DNA of 64,000 nt from Bolinopsis microptera (GCF_026151205.1 NC_087081.1:10727113-10791112), one strand, 5' to 3'; numbered from the stretch's first letter, positions 1 through 14,113 are shown. Notes: generated by a model from the sequence alone, not told the origin. Program-made: numbers and translations.

Positions 1-3000
1 TCGAATAGTCGTTCAGTGTCAGCTAGAGAACGGGTTGAAAAATTTACGTGACAGTGTGTTGACACACACTGTAACCCCTTTCAATCGCGCGCGAAGCGCG
101 CGCGGCTGGCCTGCCGGCCGGCGTACATGCTTCGCGTGCACGAGAGGTATACATGATACAATGTGTAGCAAGTCGAGTGTAGAGTGAATAGTCATCATCG
201 GGGCTTGCCGAAATATTTTGCATTTTCTTTTGGTCCCGTTTGCAACTTTTTTTTAATACAAATAATATCATGTCTAATCTATGAAACAATATTTTTGTAA
301 TCGTTAAGTTACTATATGCATGTTTCTGTATTACAAATTATTAAATTTTACAGAACAATCTTGTTTAATTTGTTCATTGTAGTGAGTCTGATGAAATGCA
401 AAATGGTAAATTATTCCCAATAAGATTAAGCATTTCTCGGCAAGCTTCTTTTTACTTTTAGAAAGTGCTGCAAAGTAATTAAACCGCTTTCTGAGCACGT
501 GCACGGCTTGCACGCCAATTTTTGTTTTATTCAGTGACCAATTATAGTGATCAGTAAAGTATTATTTGTAGCGCGATGCACTAGCAACTAGTGGGCCGCG
601 CCGCGCATCAAATAATTCGCGCCTCAAATTCTTCTCGCAACCGTAGATTGGCAAAATGCACATTGCACTACTGGGCCTCGCCGATCTGGGAAGGATTGAC
701 ATCGTGAATCAAAGTATTATCTATTGTTTGGACTGACCTAGCGCGATATACTACTTTGCAGTATTTTTTCCTTCATTCATATTTCGAAGGAAAGGCCAGT
801 GCTACTAAACACTAAAATAACTTAAACGTGTATCATCCATCAAGTATGGAGGTTGATTCACGATGTCAATCCTTCGCAGCTCGGTGAGGCACAGTGGTGC
901 ATCTCGCCGATCTACCGAAGGATTGATGCATAACAACAAGACACGCGCTAAAGACGCGCATTTTCTGAGTGATGTTAACGATAGCTTTAAATTCACTGAT
1001 GTCATTATTATTCAGCGTGACCGGTAATAGTTTAAAAATCAGAAGGAGAAAACACATGTTTAAATTACTAAAAAAGGAGTATCACTTTACAGGATTGAAT
1101 TTAAATATAGTCATAATAGATAAGAGAGGAATTTGTTTCCCTTTGAATCAATCAAACTAGATGAATTGTTGTAAATACTTAGATCAAACTATCAATCTAC
1201 AGGCTATCGTCAAACATGTTACAAGGCGTCATCTTCAGTGACATAATAGATAAGAGTTTATTAACTATCATGCCAACTTTAGAGACGGTAACCACATTAA
1301 ACTAAAGTTTTCCCAATCAAAATAAAGGGTTTATACAAAATAAAAGGTTTATGCACTAGACTGCGAGACAATTAACCTTATGCAATGCAGGTTAGTATAA
1401 CTATAATATCGGACTGAGTTGAAATTTCTGAGAGCATGATACCCCAAAATAAATATATGCCTGTGTCTGGCAATAGCGTTCAGATGGCTTCCGAACTTGT
1501 GCGGATAAGATAATATAAAAAATACAAATAAACTATAATAACAATCTGAAAATTAATGTATCAGTACAGATCTTATACTCGAAATCAGGCACTTTCAAAA
1601 CATTTCTCTTAAATTATCTTTCTTAACACCGTTCAATTGTAACTTTAAATTAAAATATTATGATGATCCGGACGATGATAAATATTAAATTACAACTGAT
1701 TATATTTATGGATTTCGGCCTGTCGATGCTGGAAGCTGATCAGCTAATCGTTAATCGTTACCATGTGACAAGAATAGTATGATGAACCTCCCAATCAGTA
1801 TCTATGTATCAAAAGAAAATATTGATCTAATTCAACTCGTCGGGAGCCCTTTTGAAACATCTCGAAGTTAGAGTGCAGAGTGCATGATTACTGATTATCA
1901 GCACGATTGGGTGAAACAAAGACGAAACCGTGTGTTGATTAGAATTAAAAGAGGAAGATATTTAGTGATAAAGTGTGCACTCTTGCATTTAAGTTTTAAT
2001 TGTTAGACTTGTTCGATGTAGGGCCTTTAATTTAACCTAATACTAATGCAGTTACTTAATACTTGGTAAGTCTAGGGAAAACAGGTGCTAGTTGTCGGAA
2101 ATGAAATGGAGTCTGTTCCTGATCGAAGTTACATGATGCTGATAGATTTGATGCAGCTCAGCACTCAGCAGCCACTGTCTTCAAATAGAGTGTTCCAGTT
2201 CTGCAATCTGCAGTCTCAAATGTTTCGCGTAGCTTTTCTTTTCATCGTGGTTATAGAAGACAGACCTGAAGAAATACTAGTATAATGATAATATAGGTAA
2301 ACATGTCCAGAATGAGTAAAATTGTATTATCGGCAAATTTACCTTATGTGAAACCTCCCAACAGGGTGGCGCTGGGCCCAGAAGTAACTGCACACAAGCA
2401 ACCCTTTAATGATCACGCACGTAATTTGTGTGAAAATATGTAACTCATTTACGAAGTCAGTGAAAAGAACCCTACCTTTATTACCACTGTCGATTTTTTG
2501 CTTGTGATGAAGTAGTCCTCGCAAATGTGAGATATGTATGCAGTTTGTTTTTAAAAGTAGGATGTAGTCATAGTCGATGTATAGCGACGGTAGTTTACCA
2601 GCAGCTCCCTGTACAAATAGAAATGTGGTTTTTATATAATATACTACTAAATTAATGAGTACAATGCAGGAATAAAAAAATGTGTCTTAAATGTTTTATA
2701 TTAAATGTGTTATAATTATATTAAACACCTTATATTCGTATAATATGTACTCACAAACAATGATAGTCCCAACCTGTTTTTTAATTGCTTATAATTTAAA
2801 CCTTCTTATAAATATTTAGATGACTGTGTCTGATCTAAAATTGCACGAGAAATAGAGAAGGAGAAATTACGGGCTTAAACGAGCAAACCAGATCGACCGA
2901 TAAATATACACCGGCCAGCCGGCATAATCACCGCTCAGCAATATTCGCGACAGTTCTTGATACCGAGTTACCGTAGCACTGCACGGGTTATTCTAGCTTC

Positions 3001-3545
3001 TTAAGCCGATTCTGTGCATCAAGCGAATATGAAGGCATTCAGCTTTTTCGAAATCAAACGTTAATTATTGAAAGTCCAACAATTAACAAATCAATGTGAA
3101 TCACTTTTCCCTGACAAACCTCCTTAATGTAACGAAGTCATCCTCACGACAATCAATAGCGCAGGACATTAGGAGCTCAATCTATAATTTATACTCTAAT
3201 CCACTTCAGGTGAACAATATGGCGACATTCTTTTGACATTGATTTGGTTAACATATGAAATTTTTTAAAATTGGATGGAAGCTGAAAGTAGAGTATTCAT
3301 AAATCGGCTCGCACCAGAAGACTTGTGATGCTACAATCTACATGATGGTGCCAGGCACAAGTAAAACAGAGTTCTCCGGGTAAAGAAAGCATTAATAAAT
3401 GCTATTCAGTATTCATCTATTCAATTATTCAGGTAAGGTGATGTAAACTGTAAAGTGATAAGCTCCAACGTCAACACCATGTTCAATTAAATAAGTTTAA
3501 GTAACCCAATACCAGATCACAGGATTGTTATAGTTACGGAGACTG
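1..3545. other. Intergenic stretch, no gene recognised
   Basis: AT-rich DNA with only short unsupported ORFs. Around 85-150 there is a GC-rich palindromic patch (CGCGCGAAGCGCGCGCG and neighbours). Around 560-935 lie pieces of a dispersed element described separately. No splice-framed coding module, RNA gene or long repeat was seen in the rest. Confidence 0.6.
560..935. repeat. Dispersed GC-rich inverted-repeat element, left copies
   Basis: The words GTAGCGCGATGCACTA (about 569) and GATTGACATCGTGAATC (about 697) recur in reverse orientation as GATTCACGATGTCAATCC (about 853-870). This gives a MITE-like inverted arrangement. Related words occur again near 8,630-8,730 and 10,800-11,140. No coding capacity. 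The exact ends and the family are unknown. Confidence 0.5.
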
Positions 3546-3938
3546 TTGGAAAACGATGCAAACCCAGATCGGACTCCTATCAGAAATAGTCGACCACCGG
3601 TCCAGCCTCCTCAAACTCAAATGCCCCTACCACTACCCCAGACCACATCCACCTCTTCAGCCAGGAACAGCGCTCCCCACTATACCACTACCAGCAGTTC
3701 CTACCGCCTCAGAGGATACACTGCACGTGCCCGTTATTCCTCATGCCTCGTCTTAAATGTCCAGTCCATGAATCCTAGTGCATCAAGTGCGAGTATATGG
3801 GAAGTGCCAAAAATCTCAGCTCTTATTCAGGAGAAATCCAAAAACCACTCGTTACCGTTTATTGCACTTACGGAAACGTGGCTCAAGTCCTACATGTCAG
3901 ACAAATACAAAATGTGCATCACCTCTTTCTCCTGCTGA
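3546..3938 (+). pseudogene. CR1-like non-LTR retrotransposon, 5' endonuclease fragment
   Basis: A 130-codon open frame carries a Pro/Ser/Thr-rich N-terminus followed by LNVQSMNPS, then PKISALIQEK and FIALTETWLK. This is the typical start of the apurinic-type endonuclease of CR1/jockey-group elements. The frame collapses just after YMSD, so the endonuclease is truncated and reverse transcriptase is missing. The same piece is the left part of the 1.25-kb tandem unit. It may belong to the same broad family as the minus-strand element at 41-43.7 kb, which begins with the later part of an endonuclease; I could not align the two. Confidence 0.7.
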
Positions 3939-6900
3939 GCAGAACCTCCCCCTTAAAAGTAAACAAATCTGCATCGCCTCCCAACGACAATCCAGATATA
4001 TTAAGCAGCAGAGACAATCATTTAAGGAGACTTCGATATCTATCAGGATCATGATTATACTGCCTGAGAACTCAGCACTTCAGGATGAAACATATAATAT
4101 TTGGTTTTCTCGATTTCATTCATATTTAGACAGAAGTCCGTGTAGATAATTGGTTATAGAATAATTGGATATAATTTTATGCGAAGTTGTGTCTGCGAAA
4201 ATATACGTGTGAACTGGTCATCCCGCAAATGCTGAAAAAGTAGATGTTACCTATCATAAAATAACCGCTCGCACCGTACAGTGTACACGACAGAGTTGTG
4301 ACTGCGTTTACAAATTCTTTATCATATTGATGTGTTGCCATGGCAACCGAAACTCCATCGGAAGATCGGCCTGTAAGGCATAATGATGATAATACACAGT
4401 ATCAAAACATTGCCATTGATATCATAGCAACATTCCAGAGATTAGATTATGTGTGTGTAAGAAAATGTATGTTATAGTATTATACAGTCTGCTAGAACAT
4501 TCCGTTTACACATGGTGGCCGATAACAACTTGTTTAATTTATCTCCGAATTACACACAAATTTCTGAAAGTTTCGTAGACTTAAATCAATTACAGAGGGT
4601 GTGGCTATTGGCCAGCCCCTCTATTTCACTATTATGGTTGAAACTATAAGAATACAGATTATATTGTTACAGTGATTTTACAAAAGTCGAAACAGTAAAC
4701 ACCAATTTGTAGGATACTTTAAATCACACCAAAATTGGTCCCAGAATGCAATGAAATCTGATGGCGTCTTTTCAGTGAAAAAGAGGCCACACTCTCTGTA
4801 ATTGATTAAAGTTTACGAGACCTTTAGAAAATGAGTTATATAACTTGCAACTTAAACTAAGATAAATTGAGTATTTATACTCAATTTATCTTAGTTGCAT
4901 GAGTAATATATATATATACCTACTACCCACTATACCACTACCAGCAGTTCCTACCGCCTCAGAGGATACACTGCACGTGCCCGTTATTCCTCATGCCTCG
5001 TCTTAAATGTCCAGTCCATGAATCCTGTGCATCAAGTGCGAGTATATGGGAAGTGCCAAAAATCTCAGCTCTTATTCAGGAGAAATCCAAAAACCACTCG
5101 TTACCGTTTATTGCACTTACGGAAACGTGGCTCAAGTCCTACATGTCAGACAAATACAAAATGTGCATCACCTCTTTCTCCTGCTGAGCAGAACCTCCCC
5201 CTTAAAAGTAAACAAATCTGCATCGCCTCCCAACGACAATCCAGATATATTAAGCAGCAGAGACAATCATTTAAGGAGACTTCGATATCTATCAGGATCA
5301 TGATTTTACTGCCTGAGAACTCAGCACTTCAGGATGAAACATATAATATTTGGTTTTCTCGATTTCATTCATATTTAGGCAGAAGTCCGTGTAGATAATT
5401 GGTTATAGAATAATTGGATATAATTTTATGCGAAGTTGTGTCTGCGAAAATATACGTGTGAACTGGTCATCCCGCAAATGCTGAAAAAGTAGATGTTACC
5501 TATCATAAAATAACCGCTCGCACCGTACAGTGTACACGACAGAGTTGTGACTGCGTTTACAAATTCTTTATCATATTGATGTGTTGCCATGGCAACCGAA
5601 ACTCCATCGGAAGATCGGCCTGTAAGGCATAATCATGATAATACAGTATCAAAACATTGCCATTGATATCATAGCAACATTCCAGAGATTAGATTATGTG
5701 TGTGTAAGAAAATGTATGTTATAGTATTATACAGTCTGCTAGAACATTCCGTTTACACATGGTGGCCGATAACAACTTGTTTAATTTATCTCCGAATTAC
5801 ACACAAATTTCTGAAAGTTTCGTAGACTTAAATCAATTACAGAGGGTGTGGCTATTGGCCAGCCCCTCTATTTCACTATTATGGTTGAAACTATAAGAAT
5901 ACAGATTATATTGTTACAGTGATTTTACAAAAGTCGAAACAGTAAACACCAATTTGTAGGATACTTTAAATCACACCAAAATTGGTCCCAGAATGCAATG
6001 AAATCTGATGGCGTCTTTTCAGTGAAAAAGAGGCCACACTCTCTGTAATTGATTAAAGTTTACGAGACCTTTAGAAAATGAGTTATATAACTTGCAACTT
6101 AAACTAAGATAAATTGAGTATTTATACTCAATTTATCTTAGTTGCATGAGTAATATATATATATACCTACTACCCACTATACCACTACCAGCAGTTCCTA
6201 CCGCCTCAGAGGATACACTGCACGTGCCCGTTATTCCTCATGCCTCGTCTTAAATGTCCAGTCCATGAATCCTGTGCATCAAGTGCGAGTATATGGGAAG
6301 TGCCAAAAATCTCAGCTCTTATTCAGGAGAAATCCAAAAACCACTCGTTACCGTTTATTGCACTTACGGAAACGTGGCTCAAGTCCTACATGTCAGACAC
6401 AATAAAAATTGTTCTAGTTTTCTCTGCTGGTCGAACCTCAACACATAAAATAGTTAAAACAAAATCTGCATCGACCTCAACGTACAATACCTATCGATAA
6501 TTAAGCAGCAATGCACTATATCATTAAGGTATAACATTCGATCATATATCAGATCTGAACTTGATAGACTGCCTGAGAACTCAGCATTCGAGATAAACAT
6601 TACGTGATTTCTCGAATATACCAATTCTCATTTAGCAGAGTTTCTATGCTAGAATAATCTCTTTTATAAGAATAATTGTTGATATAAATTCTGTTATCAT
6701 AATTATAGTGTCATGCAATATTGATACCGATGTGACCACTATGGATCCGCTAAATGCTGAAAATGTAGACTCTTACCACCTTATGCAAGATGAGATACCG
6801 TCGCAACGTACAGTTGTGAGGACGACATGGGTTCTTTGACATTTGCTGTAGGTTACAAGTATCTTATCAGATATGATAATGATTGCACACAGTCTGGCAA

Positions 6901-7400
6901 CAGATCTAACTTCATCACGCCGAAGATGGCACTGTATAAGACATAGCCACGATGTAAACAGTATCAAAACATTGTCCATTGATAAAATAGCAAGTACAAC
7001 ACCGAGAGTTAGGTTACTGGTGTCTCGATAATTGATAGTGTTGTTATAGTCAATATAAGTCTGCATAGGTCACAATCCCAGTTTATAGCGAGTCGGACCA
7101 TCAAAACAGATTGCTGAATCTCATAAAACTCTACTACGAATTTACACAGACTAAATTCAAGCGAAAGAATTGTCTGTTAATTATCAATCAAATTAGCACC
7201 GGGGTAGTTGGCTATTGGCAGCCCCTATGTCACTATTACGGTGATAGAAGGAATAAGCAGCACTTTAAGGATTAATTTTATCAGGAACAAGGAGTGGTAG
7301 GTAAGTAAAACAATTGGGTAGAGATACTACTTAAGTACACACCAACTAATCTGGTCCACAGTTTAATGCAATGAATCGATGCGTTATTTGACAATCGTGA
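3676..7400. repeat. 1.25-kb tandem repeat, two near-identical copies plus a degraded third
   Basis: Units start at CCCACTATACCACTACC at about 3,676, 4,926 and 6,173 (spacing 1,250 and 1,247). Units 1 and 2 differ by only a few substitutions and small indels. Each holds the truncated endonuclease start, about 750 bp of noncoding DNA, and a palindrome (AACTAAGATAAATTGAGTA with its inverse, about 4,853-4,892 and 6,102-6,140) followed by a short TA microsatellite at the junction. Unit 3 matches well to about 6,400, then only through frequent small insertions and deletions. Confidence 0.85.
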
Positions 7401-10400
7401 TAGAATTGAGGCAACCCTATGTATAGTTGCAATATACATTATATACAGAGATTCTGAATATATTATATATATTGCTGATACTTAAAATAGATATTTATTA
7501 TTATTTTATTTACTATGAAGTTTCAATCTTACCCTTGCAACCGAGTAATGTCAATAATATATCAACTGCAATCTAATTTATTATTAGACTCAAAACTAAA
7601 TTTTACCAATAATTGCGACATCTTAAGTGAGACAATAAAATAATAAATTTGTGAATCCAGATTATGCCGAGAGAAATTTGCCAACAGACAGTGACGAAGA
7701 ATGTATTACCATACTTCTTAAATTGATATATTAGTCAATCAACACTGAAAATGTTTGATTGTGACAAAGTTTTCTCGAATCCTGGTGTCATACAGTAGAG
7801 TAGCCGCACCAAAATCAACCGTTTATAGTGGAAACATGTAACCATACACACATAACTCATTTCAATTAGCAGCTACTCGAGTGACTGCGGCAGTATTATA
7901 ACATCAAATTCAGCGCAAAAATTGTAAAGCGAACAATTCATGCGGATGTTAATAAATTTCATGTTGAGCTCAAACTCACATGATAATATTTCAATATCGG
8001 ATATTTATAATAATCAATGTACTGGTATTTCGTCACAATGAAACTACAACTTAATAAATTAGTGAAGTTTGAAACAAAGATAACTAGTTTTATCAAACAT
8101 TGAAAAGAAACGATGAAGTTTGCTAGAGATATAGTTTAATTTAAGGGTCATTACTAAAATCTCTATCAACTTGCAATCAAGTGTTAAGTCTAAGATTCTA
8201 CAACCTAAACAAGTACAAAATTACAGCCTTAATTTATGAAATTTTTGATATCAGCCAACATAAGACTTCACAATAATGCATAATGGGTACATACCGATGA
8301 TCGGTTACTAAACATTGATTCATTTATAGTATTGAAGTTTAAAATCTTCTGAATTACTGCTAAGATAACAAAGTTTGAATCACTATATCGTGCATGTCTA
8401 CGAATGAAACCAATATCTAATAATTAAAAAATAGCAGATTCGGTACAAAATAAAGCATACAAATTAAAATCGACAGACTAACTTAAATAATTGAAGAATT
8501 TCGTCGTGAAAGAGTTTATACAGCTATAACGTACGTCTGACTCCATCTAACCAAATATAAGTCGCGTTGAGGAAATTGCACACGCTGTGGTTCATGTTGG
8601 ATTTGCACCACTGTGGTGGAAAGCATTATTGATGCGCGCGCGACCCAGTAGTGCATCGCGCTACAAGTGGGGAGTAACCTTGACGATTAATCTTCCACCT
8701 CGACTCGGCGCCAGTACAATAGGATCGGGTACAAGTAATGACAGTTGAAAATGTCAGAAGGATGGGTATCATTTAGCATTTTTGCTGTAGGTGTAAAGTA
8801 GCTCTTAGTCAAGGAGTATATAAATGACGGCACGACAAGGTTCTGCAACAGATCTCTGAACATGTTATCTTGTGAGCGCCGAGTGAACACTTATAAGAAC
8901 AAGGCCAGCGATGTAAGACAGTATCATTGACTTAGTCCATGCTGGGAGGAAAAAAGCAAGTACAGACGACCGAAAGGAGTCGTGGTTTGGGATCCTGAGT
9001 GGGTCTCGATATTGGATAGTGCTTTTATATATCGGACCATATGATATTCTCAAGGTCACCAAGACGGCACAGTCTTATGGCGGGAGGTAACGGTACCATC
9101 TAAAGAGCAGATTGCTGAATCATACAAGTAAAAACTCTACCGGTACAGCAGTCTTACAGCAGACTGAGATTCAAGCGAAAGAATTGTGCTGTTATAATTA
9201 TGCGGTTAAAGTTCTAGCACCGGGAGTAGTTGTTCGCGGTTTGGAGAGAGCTGAGTAGGCTAGTACGGGATAGAAGGGAAGAAGCAGCTCACTGTTCCAG
9301 ATGGATCTACTTCTTATCAAGGAAGAAGGAGTGGTAGGTATAGTAAGGAAGATTGGAGCCTAAGAGTTAACTTAACATCTAGAGGTACCACAAACTTTAT
9401 CTCGTCGCCAATTGCGAGCTTTAACGGGTTTCCTCAAGTGACTCGATGGTTTAATTGTGACAAATCATGATACGAACTTTGATGAACCCATAATAGTATA
9501 GTGCAATAATACATTATGATTACAGAGGATCTGATATTTAGATATATATTGCTGTGCTGTAAAAATTGACTTTATTTATTTATATTTATTTACTATGATA
9601 GTATTCTCATAAGTTCTACCCTTGCAACCGAGTACAATGTACATACTAAGTGATATCAAGCTGCAATCTAAAATTTATTAATTGAATCTCAAAATAACTT
9701 CAAATTTTACCTAATAATTGCGACATCGTTGGAAGTGAGAAATAAAATACATTAAATTTTAATCCAATTCTGCGAGAGAAGATTTGCCCAGACAGCTGAC
9801 AAGAATGTATTACCATACTTCCTGTAAATGTGGTAGTTATTAGGTCATATCAAACTTGAAAATTATGTCAAAGTTTTTCTCAGTCTCTGGTGTCAATCAC
9901 CAGTAGAGTGCCCAGCCGCACCAAAACAACCTGCGATTTTTACGTGGGAAACATCGTATAATACACATGCTATACACTCTAGTTTTATAGCAGCTACTGA
10001 TATCATGCGGCAGTATTAATAAGCATACAAATTCAGCGCAAAAAATTGTAAAGACGACACAAATTCATGCGGGATGTTAATAAATGTGTCCATGTTGAAC
10101 TCAAACTCCGACAGAATAATATTTCAAATCGGATATATTATAATTAATCAAATGGTATCTGCTCATGTTCCGTCTATATAAACTACAAAACTTAATAAAT
10201 TAGTGAAGTTCTGAAACAAAGATCACGACTAGGTTTTATCAAAATTGAAAAGAAAACCGATCGAAGTGCACTAGAGATATAGTTTAAGTTTAAAGGGTCA
10301 TCATTACTAAAATCTCTTCCTAGCTCCTAGCAATCAAGTTGTTAATCCTAGTTCTACACCTAAACAAGTACAAAATTACAGCCTTACATTTTGAAATTTT

Positions 10401-10950
10401 TCGATATCCAGCTCAACATAAGACTTCGATACCAATAATGCATAATGGGTACATACCGATGATCGGTGTTCGTAAATATTTGATTATTTATAGTATTGAA
10501 GTTTAAAATCTTCCTAATTATGTAAGAATAACAAAAGGAATCACGTACTAGTGTGCTGTTACGAAAAACAACTATTTAATAAAAATAAATTAACAGTATT
10601 CGAGTACAAAATTAAAATACAAACTCTAACATAATCGACAGACAAACTCAATAAATGAAGATTTCGTCGTGAAACGAGCTATATATACAGCTATAACGTA
10701 GCGCTCGACTCCAGTCTGAACCAAAATTAAGTCGCGTTCGTAGGAAATTGACCACCAGCTGCTGGTGGTTCGAATGTTGGTTTGCACACTACTGTGGTTG
10801 CGAGAAGCATTATTTGATGCGCGCGCGACCCAGTAGTGCATCGCGCTACAAGTATGGAGGGAGTAAATTGACGATGTCAATCTTTCCACCTTCGCAGCTC
10901 GGCGCGGCCCAGTACACAATAGTGCATCGGGCTACAAGATAATGACATGC
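6400..10950. repeat. Noisy tandem region, repeat of about 2 kb
   Basis: Blocks near 6,750-8,690 reappear near 8,700-10,850. Examples are TACCCTTGCAACCGAGTA at about 7,532 and 9,617, and the GATGCGCGCGCGACCCAG block at about 8,631 and 10,817. Matches are interrupted every 5-15 bases by indels, while short exact words survive. That pattern resembles uncorrected long-read consensus more than ordinary mutational decay. No intact ORF. Sequence accuracy here should be distrusted. Confidence 0.6.
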
Positions 10951-11430
10951 ATTGCACCAACATTTCCAAACATGCCGTATTGCATATGTTGCATGTGTTT
11001 ACTTACTGAGTGTTTACTCACTTGTAGCGCGATGCGTTATGTGCCGCGCACTCAACTATGCTTCTCGCTAGATCGGTGAAATGCGCTACTGTGCCTCGCC
11101 AAGCTGCGATGAATTGACATCATCAATTAATTACTCACAACTCACGAAACTTTTTCTAATCAGAGCCTTCGCGCTTACTATGTAATAGCGCGCGCCCGCC
11201 GAAGGCGGCAAGGGAAACAAGTGCAACATAAAATAAGCGCGTTTGGTTAGGTGAACACAAAGCCAAATTAATGTTCACCTGACCATGTGCTTTCGCGCCA
11301 CTGCAGGCGCGCATGTTTCACAAGTAGAAACGCCGGGATCAAGTGCATGCGCGCGCGCCACTTTACTTGATACTACAAGCGCAAGGGCTCTGGTTAGATG
11401 TTAGAGCGACCAAAAGTGTGCCGCGCGGCC
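10760..11430. repeat. Dispersed GC-rich element, right copies
   Basis: Contains TGCATCGCGCTACAAG and its inverse GTAGCGCGATGCG, a GATGTCAATC block, and GCGCGC-rich stretches (11,186-11,220 and 11,340-11,365) in otherwise AT-rich DNA. It matches the element at 560-935. No coding potential. Confidence 0.45.
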
Positions 11431-11716
11431 GTCGCTTTTTTTTTCAAGCTTCTAAGTGAGGAAGCGAGCAAGAAACTAAGAAGCTAGGTAAAATAAGCCA
11501 TAGATCAACAGACTTGTTAACTATTGCATGGACAAAGAAAGTAAACCGAGAAAGCATTACAGAATAAAAACACTTGTTGTTACTTCATACTTTTTGACAA
11601 CAGACAAAGGAACAGAAATTTTACAGATTTTAATGATATTTCGATTTAAATGATTAAAACCTTTTTTGTTTTTCATATACTAAACAAAACACATTCATTT
11701 TATCATTTATTGGTAT

Positions 11717-12039
11717 TTAAATTCCCTGACCACTTTGGTGTTGTTCGTGATCCTCACTCCCCCTGACACCACGACACATCGTCCCATGCTGATGCTGCAA
11801 CATGTTGTCCCGTCTACTGAACCGCCTTCCACAGAACGTACAAGTGAAGGGTTTCAGACCCAAATGTACTGATCTGATGTGCCGCTGAAGAGTACCAGGG
11901 CAGGCACTCAAAACTTTACTACAGCGTGGGCATTGTTGCGTAATGTTGGCTCGACCACGGGGGACGACGGGAGCGAGATAAGGGTAGAGGTTAGAACTAG
12001 AAGAAAAGTTTTGAGCATAGTCTTGTTGTAGAGTCGTTC
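11717..12039 (-). CDS. Terminal module 1: two-finger C2H2/C2HC exon
   Basis: Follows acceptor TTTCCTCAG and opens with GA then codons; 106 residues to the stop. A low-complexity lead (QNFSSSSNLYPY) precedes finger 1 (CPRC then RHIRSVH) and finger 2 (CTFCGRRF then H-x5-C, so C2HC-like). A second AG at 11,997 would give the wrong phase, so the upstream acceptor is preferred. An AATAAA lies about 10 nt beyond the stop. This is the leftmost module found; nothing comparable was seen to its left, so it is probably the most distal tail. Expected role: sequence-specific DNA binding in the nucleus. Confidence 0.8.
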
Positions 12040-13732
12040 CTGAGGAAATTGGAGGAATTTAATTTTAATAGAGCTTATTTTATACGCTTCAGAGCATTTA
12101 TTGATTACTATATACTGATAGTGATAGTACAATTTAAATTTCAGCCTTTGTTCAGCTTCAGTGAGTATTTCAACAAGACGGTAGACTGATTAAAATAGGT
12201 TGTTATTAGAGACTTTTTTACGAATTGTAGTCGCGAAAGTTGAAAACAATTGTGCAAAAAATATGCTTAAATTATCTGCTTGTGCCACCTTGCTCATTGC
12301 TGAACTGGGTTTGTACCAGTAAAACAAATATATAAGTGCTATCAATGAAAATGTGAATGTTATAAAATTTCGGCAATGAAATCTTTTTAAACAAATATGT
12401 TAATGTTGGTGTAATTACGTATACGCAACCAAAATTCGGCATGGTGTACGGCATTACAATTACAAACTTTAAATATCATTTTACGAGGCATACAGCAAAT
12501 CGTAACCAAATTGCAAGTTTAAATTTAAAAGTAAAACATAGGATGCATAACGATCTAGGCTTCGAAATCTCATAAACGTGTTGATATGATAAAATAATGA
12601 TGGATTATTTTTTCTAAATTCAGTAGTGCAATATTTAATTAGGTAGTGCGCCATCGACAGTGAGCCGCGCGTGCCGACTGTAGGATGGTTTTTTAGCGCT
12701 AATTTCGGCCAGCACAATTTTCTTCAAACAAATAGATATTAAGTGTTCTTCCCGACCTCCGATTGCAACAAAAATTGGTAAGCTTACTCATAGACTTACA
12801 AGGAAAGTGTCCGAAAAGTTTAAAGCATATCCAACCATCAGACATTATGTTACAGCTAAAAGCAGCGTATTTTGCTCCATTTTGATCACTATATCAACTC
12901 CGATATCCACCAAATTTTTCGGACAGTTGTGAAAGCCCTATTGGAAGGTCTTCGCCAATTTTCAGAATGATCTCATTCAAGGAACTGAAGATATATCCAA
13001 ATAATACGACAAAAATCAACGAATTTGGTCAAATTTGGTCAAATTACGCGAGTTTTACAGCTAATTTTGCTCCAAAAGCCGCGCACCATCAAATATGGCA
13101 TCTAGGCGAAACTCACTGATCTTTCCAAAAAAGTTATGACAAATTTAGTATTGTGAAAATTCTCACAGTCTCTAGAAAACAATGGTACAAAAAATTTTAA
13201 AATCCGAGCAAGTTTATTTTTATGGTGCACCCCCTAATTTAATAATAAATAATTACACATTTCTTATTAGGGCCAGTTACGAACAAAGCATATTGTAATA
13301 TTTTAATAATAAATAATTACACATTTCTTATTAGGGCCAGTTACGAACAAAGCATATTGTAATAATAATATAAATTATCAGAATACTAATCGACCCTTAA
13401 ATTTTAAACTTAGGTAATATGTACTAATTGGCACTAGATATAAAAACTATACCGTTTACTTTTCTTATTTTACGGCGCGTTATAAAGGGAGAATACTGTA
13501 CAGAAAAAATATACTCGCTAACGATTTCTACTCAGATCCGAAAACGTTAACTTATAAGTTTAACCTTAACTTAAAATATTAAATTAACAGTCAGTTTCTG
13601 TTCTTGCTATTGCATTGTCTCTGCTCTGGAGTCTAGCATATGTGTGTCCCGATGAGAGACGATACCAGTAACCAGGCTGAGCACCTGGTCCCTCTCACTA
13701 CTTTCTTCTTAGTGAGAGAAGTGAAATATTAT
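12040..13732. other. Spacer without recognised gene
   Basis: AT-rich DNA. A direct duplication of about 64 bp sits at about 13,237-13,364 (AATAATAAATAATTACAC and following bases repeated once). Short ORFs at 12,272-12,717 show no domain. Nothing else recognised. Confidence 0.6.
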
Positions 13733-14012
13733 AAGTTGAGCAGCTTGTCCCACAGCTACTAAGTTGAGCAGCTTGTCCCACAGCTGCTTAGTTGAGCAGC
13801 TTGTCCCACAGCTGCTAAGTTGAGCAGCTTGTCCCACAGCTGCTAAGTTGAGCAGCTTGTCCCACAGCTGCTAATTTGAGCAGCTTGTCCCACAGCTGCT
13901 AAGTTGAGCAGCTTGTCCCACAGCTGCCAAGTTGAGCAGCTTGTCCCACAGCTGCTTAGTTGAGCAGCTTGTCCCACAGCTGCTAAGTTGAGCAGCTTGT
14001 CCCACAGCTGCT
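13733..14012. repeat. Minisatellite, about 10 copies of a 27-28-bp unit
   Basis: The core GAGCAGCTTGTCCCACAGCT repeats about ten times with CTAAGTT or CTTAGTT joints. The right edge abuts the stop codon of module 2, so repeat DNA starts directly where coding ends. Confidence 0.9.
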
Positions 14013-14113
14013 AAGGGATCGTGTACCACGCTTTCTTTGCTGGAATTCCCCGGAAGGCCTCTGTGTGAAGCTTGACCATGTGATTACGTCGGTGACCGCT
14101 CGTTCCAAACGCC
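14011..14113 (-). CDS. Terminal module 2, second part: rest of finger 2 plus tail
   Basis: Starts after acceptor TCTCAACAG. Its first G completes the codon left open (AA) by the upstream part at 14,479-14,593. Together they give a finger that begins CFFCEK and continues AFGTSGHRRNHMVKLH, a perfect match to the family. A 13-residue tail rich in basic and aromatic residues follows, then TAG at the minisatellite border. This is the only module found to be split by an intron. Confidence 0.75.

Noticed and set aside
6773..7066. ORFs in the noisy tandem region (also 8,687-9,062 and 10,626-10,942)
   Set aside because: No domain; they lie in indel-rich repeat sequence of doubtful accuracy.
13733..14012. 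Possible CRISPR-like array
   Set aside because: Units are contiguous with no unique spacers; a eukaryotic minisatellite.
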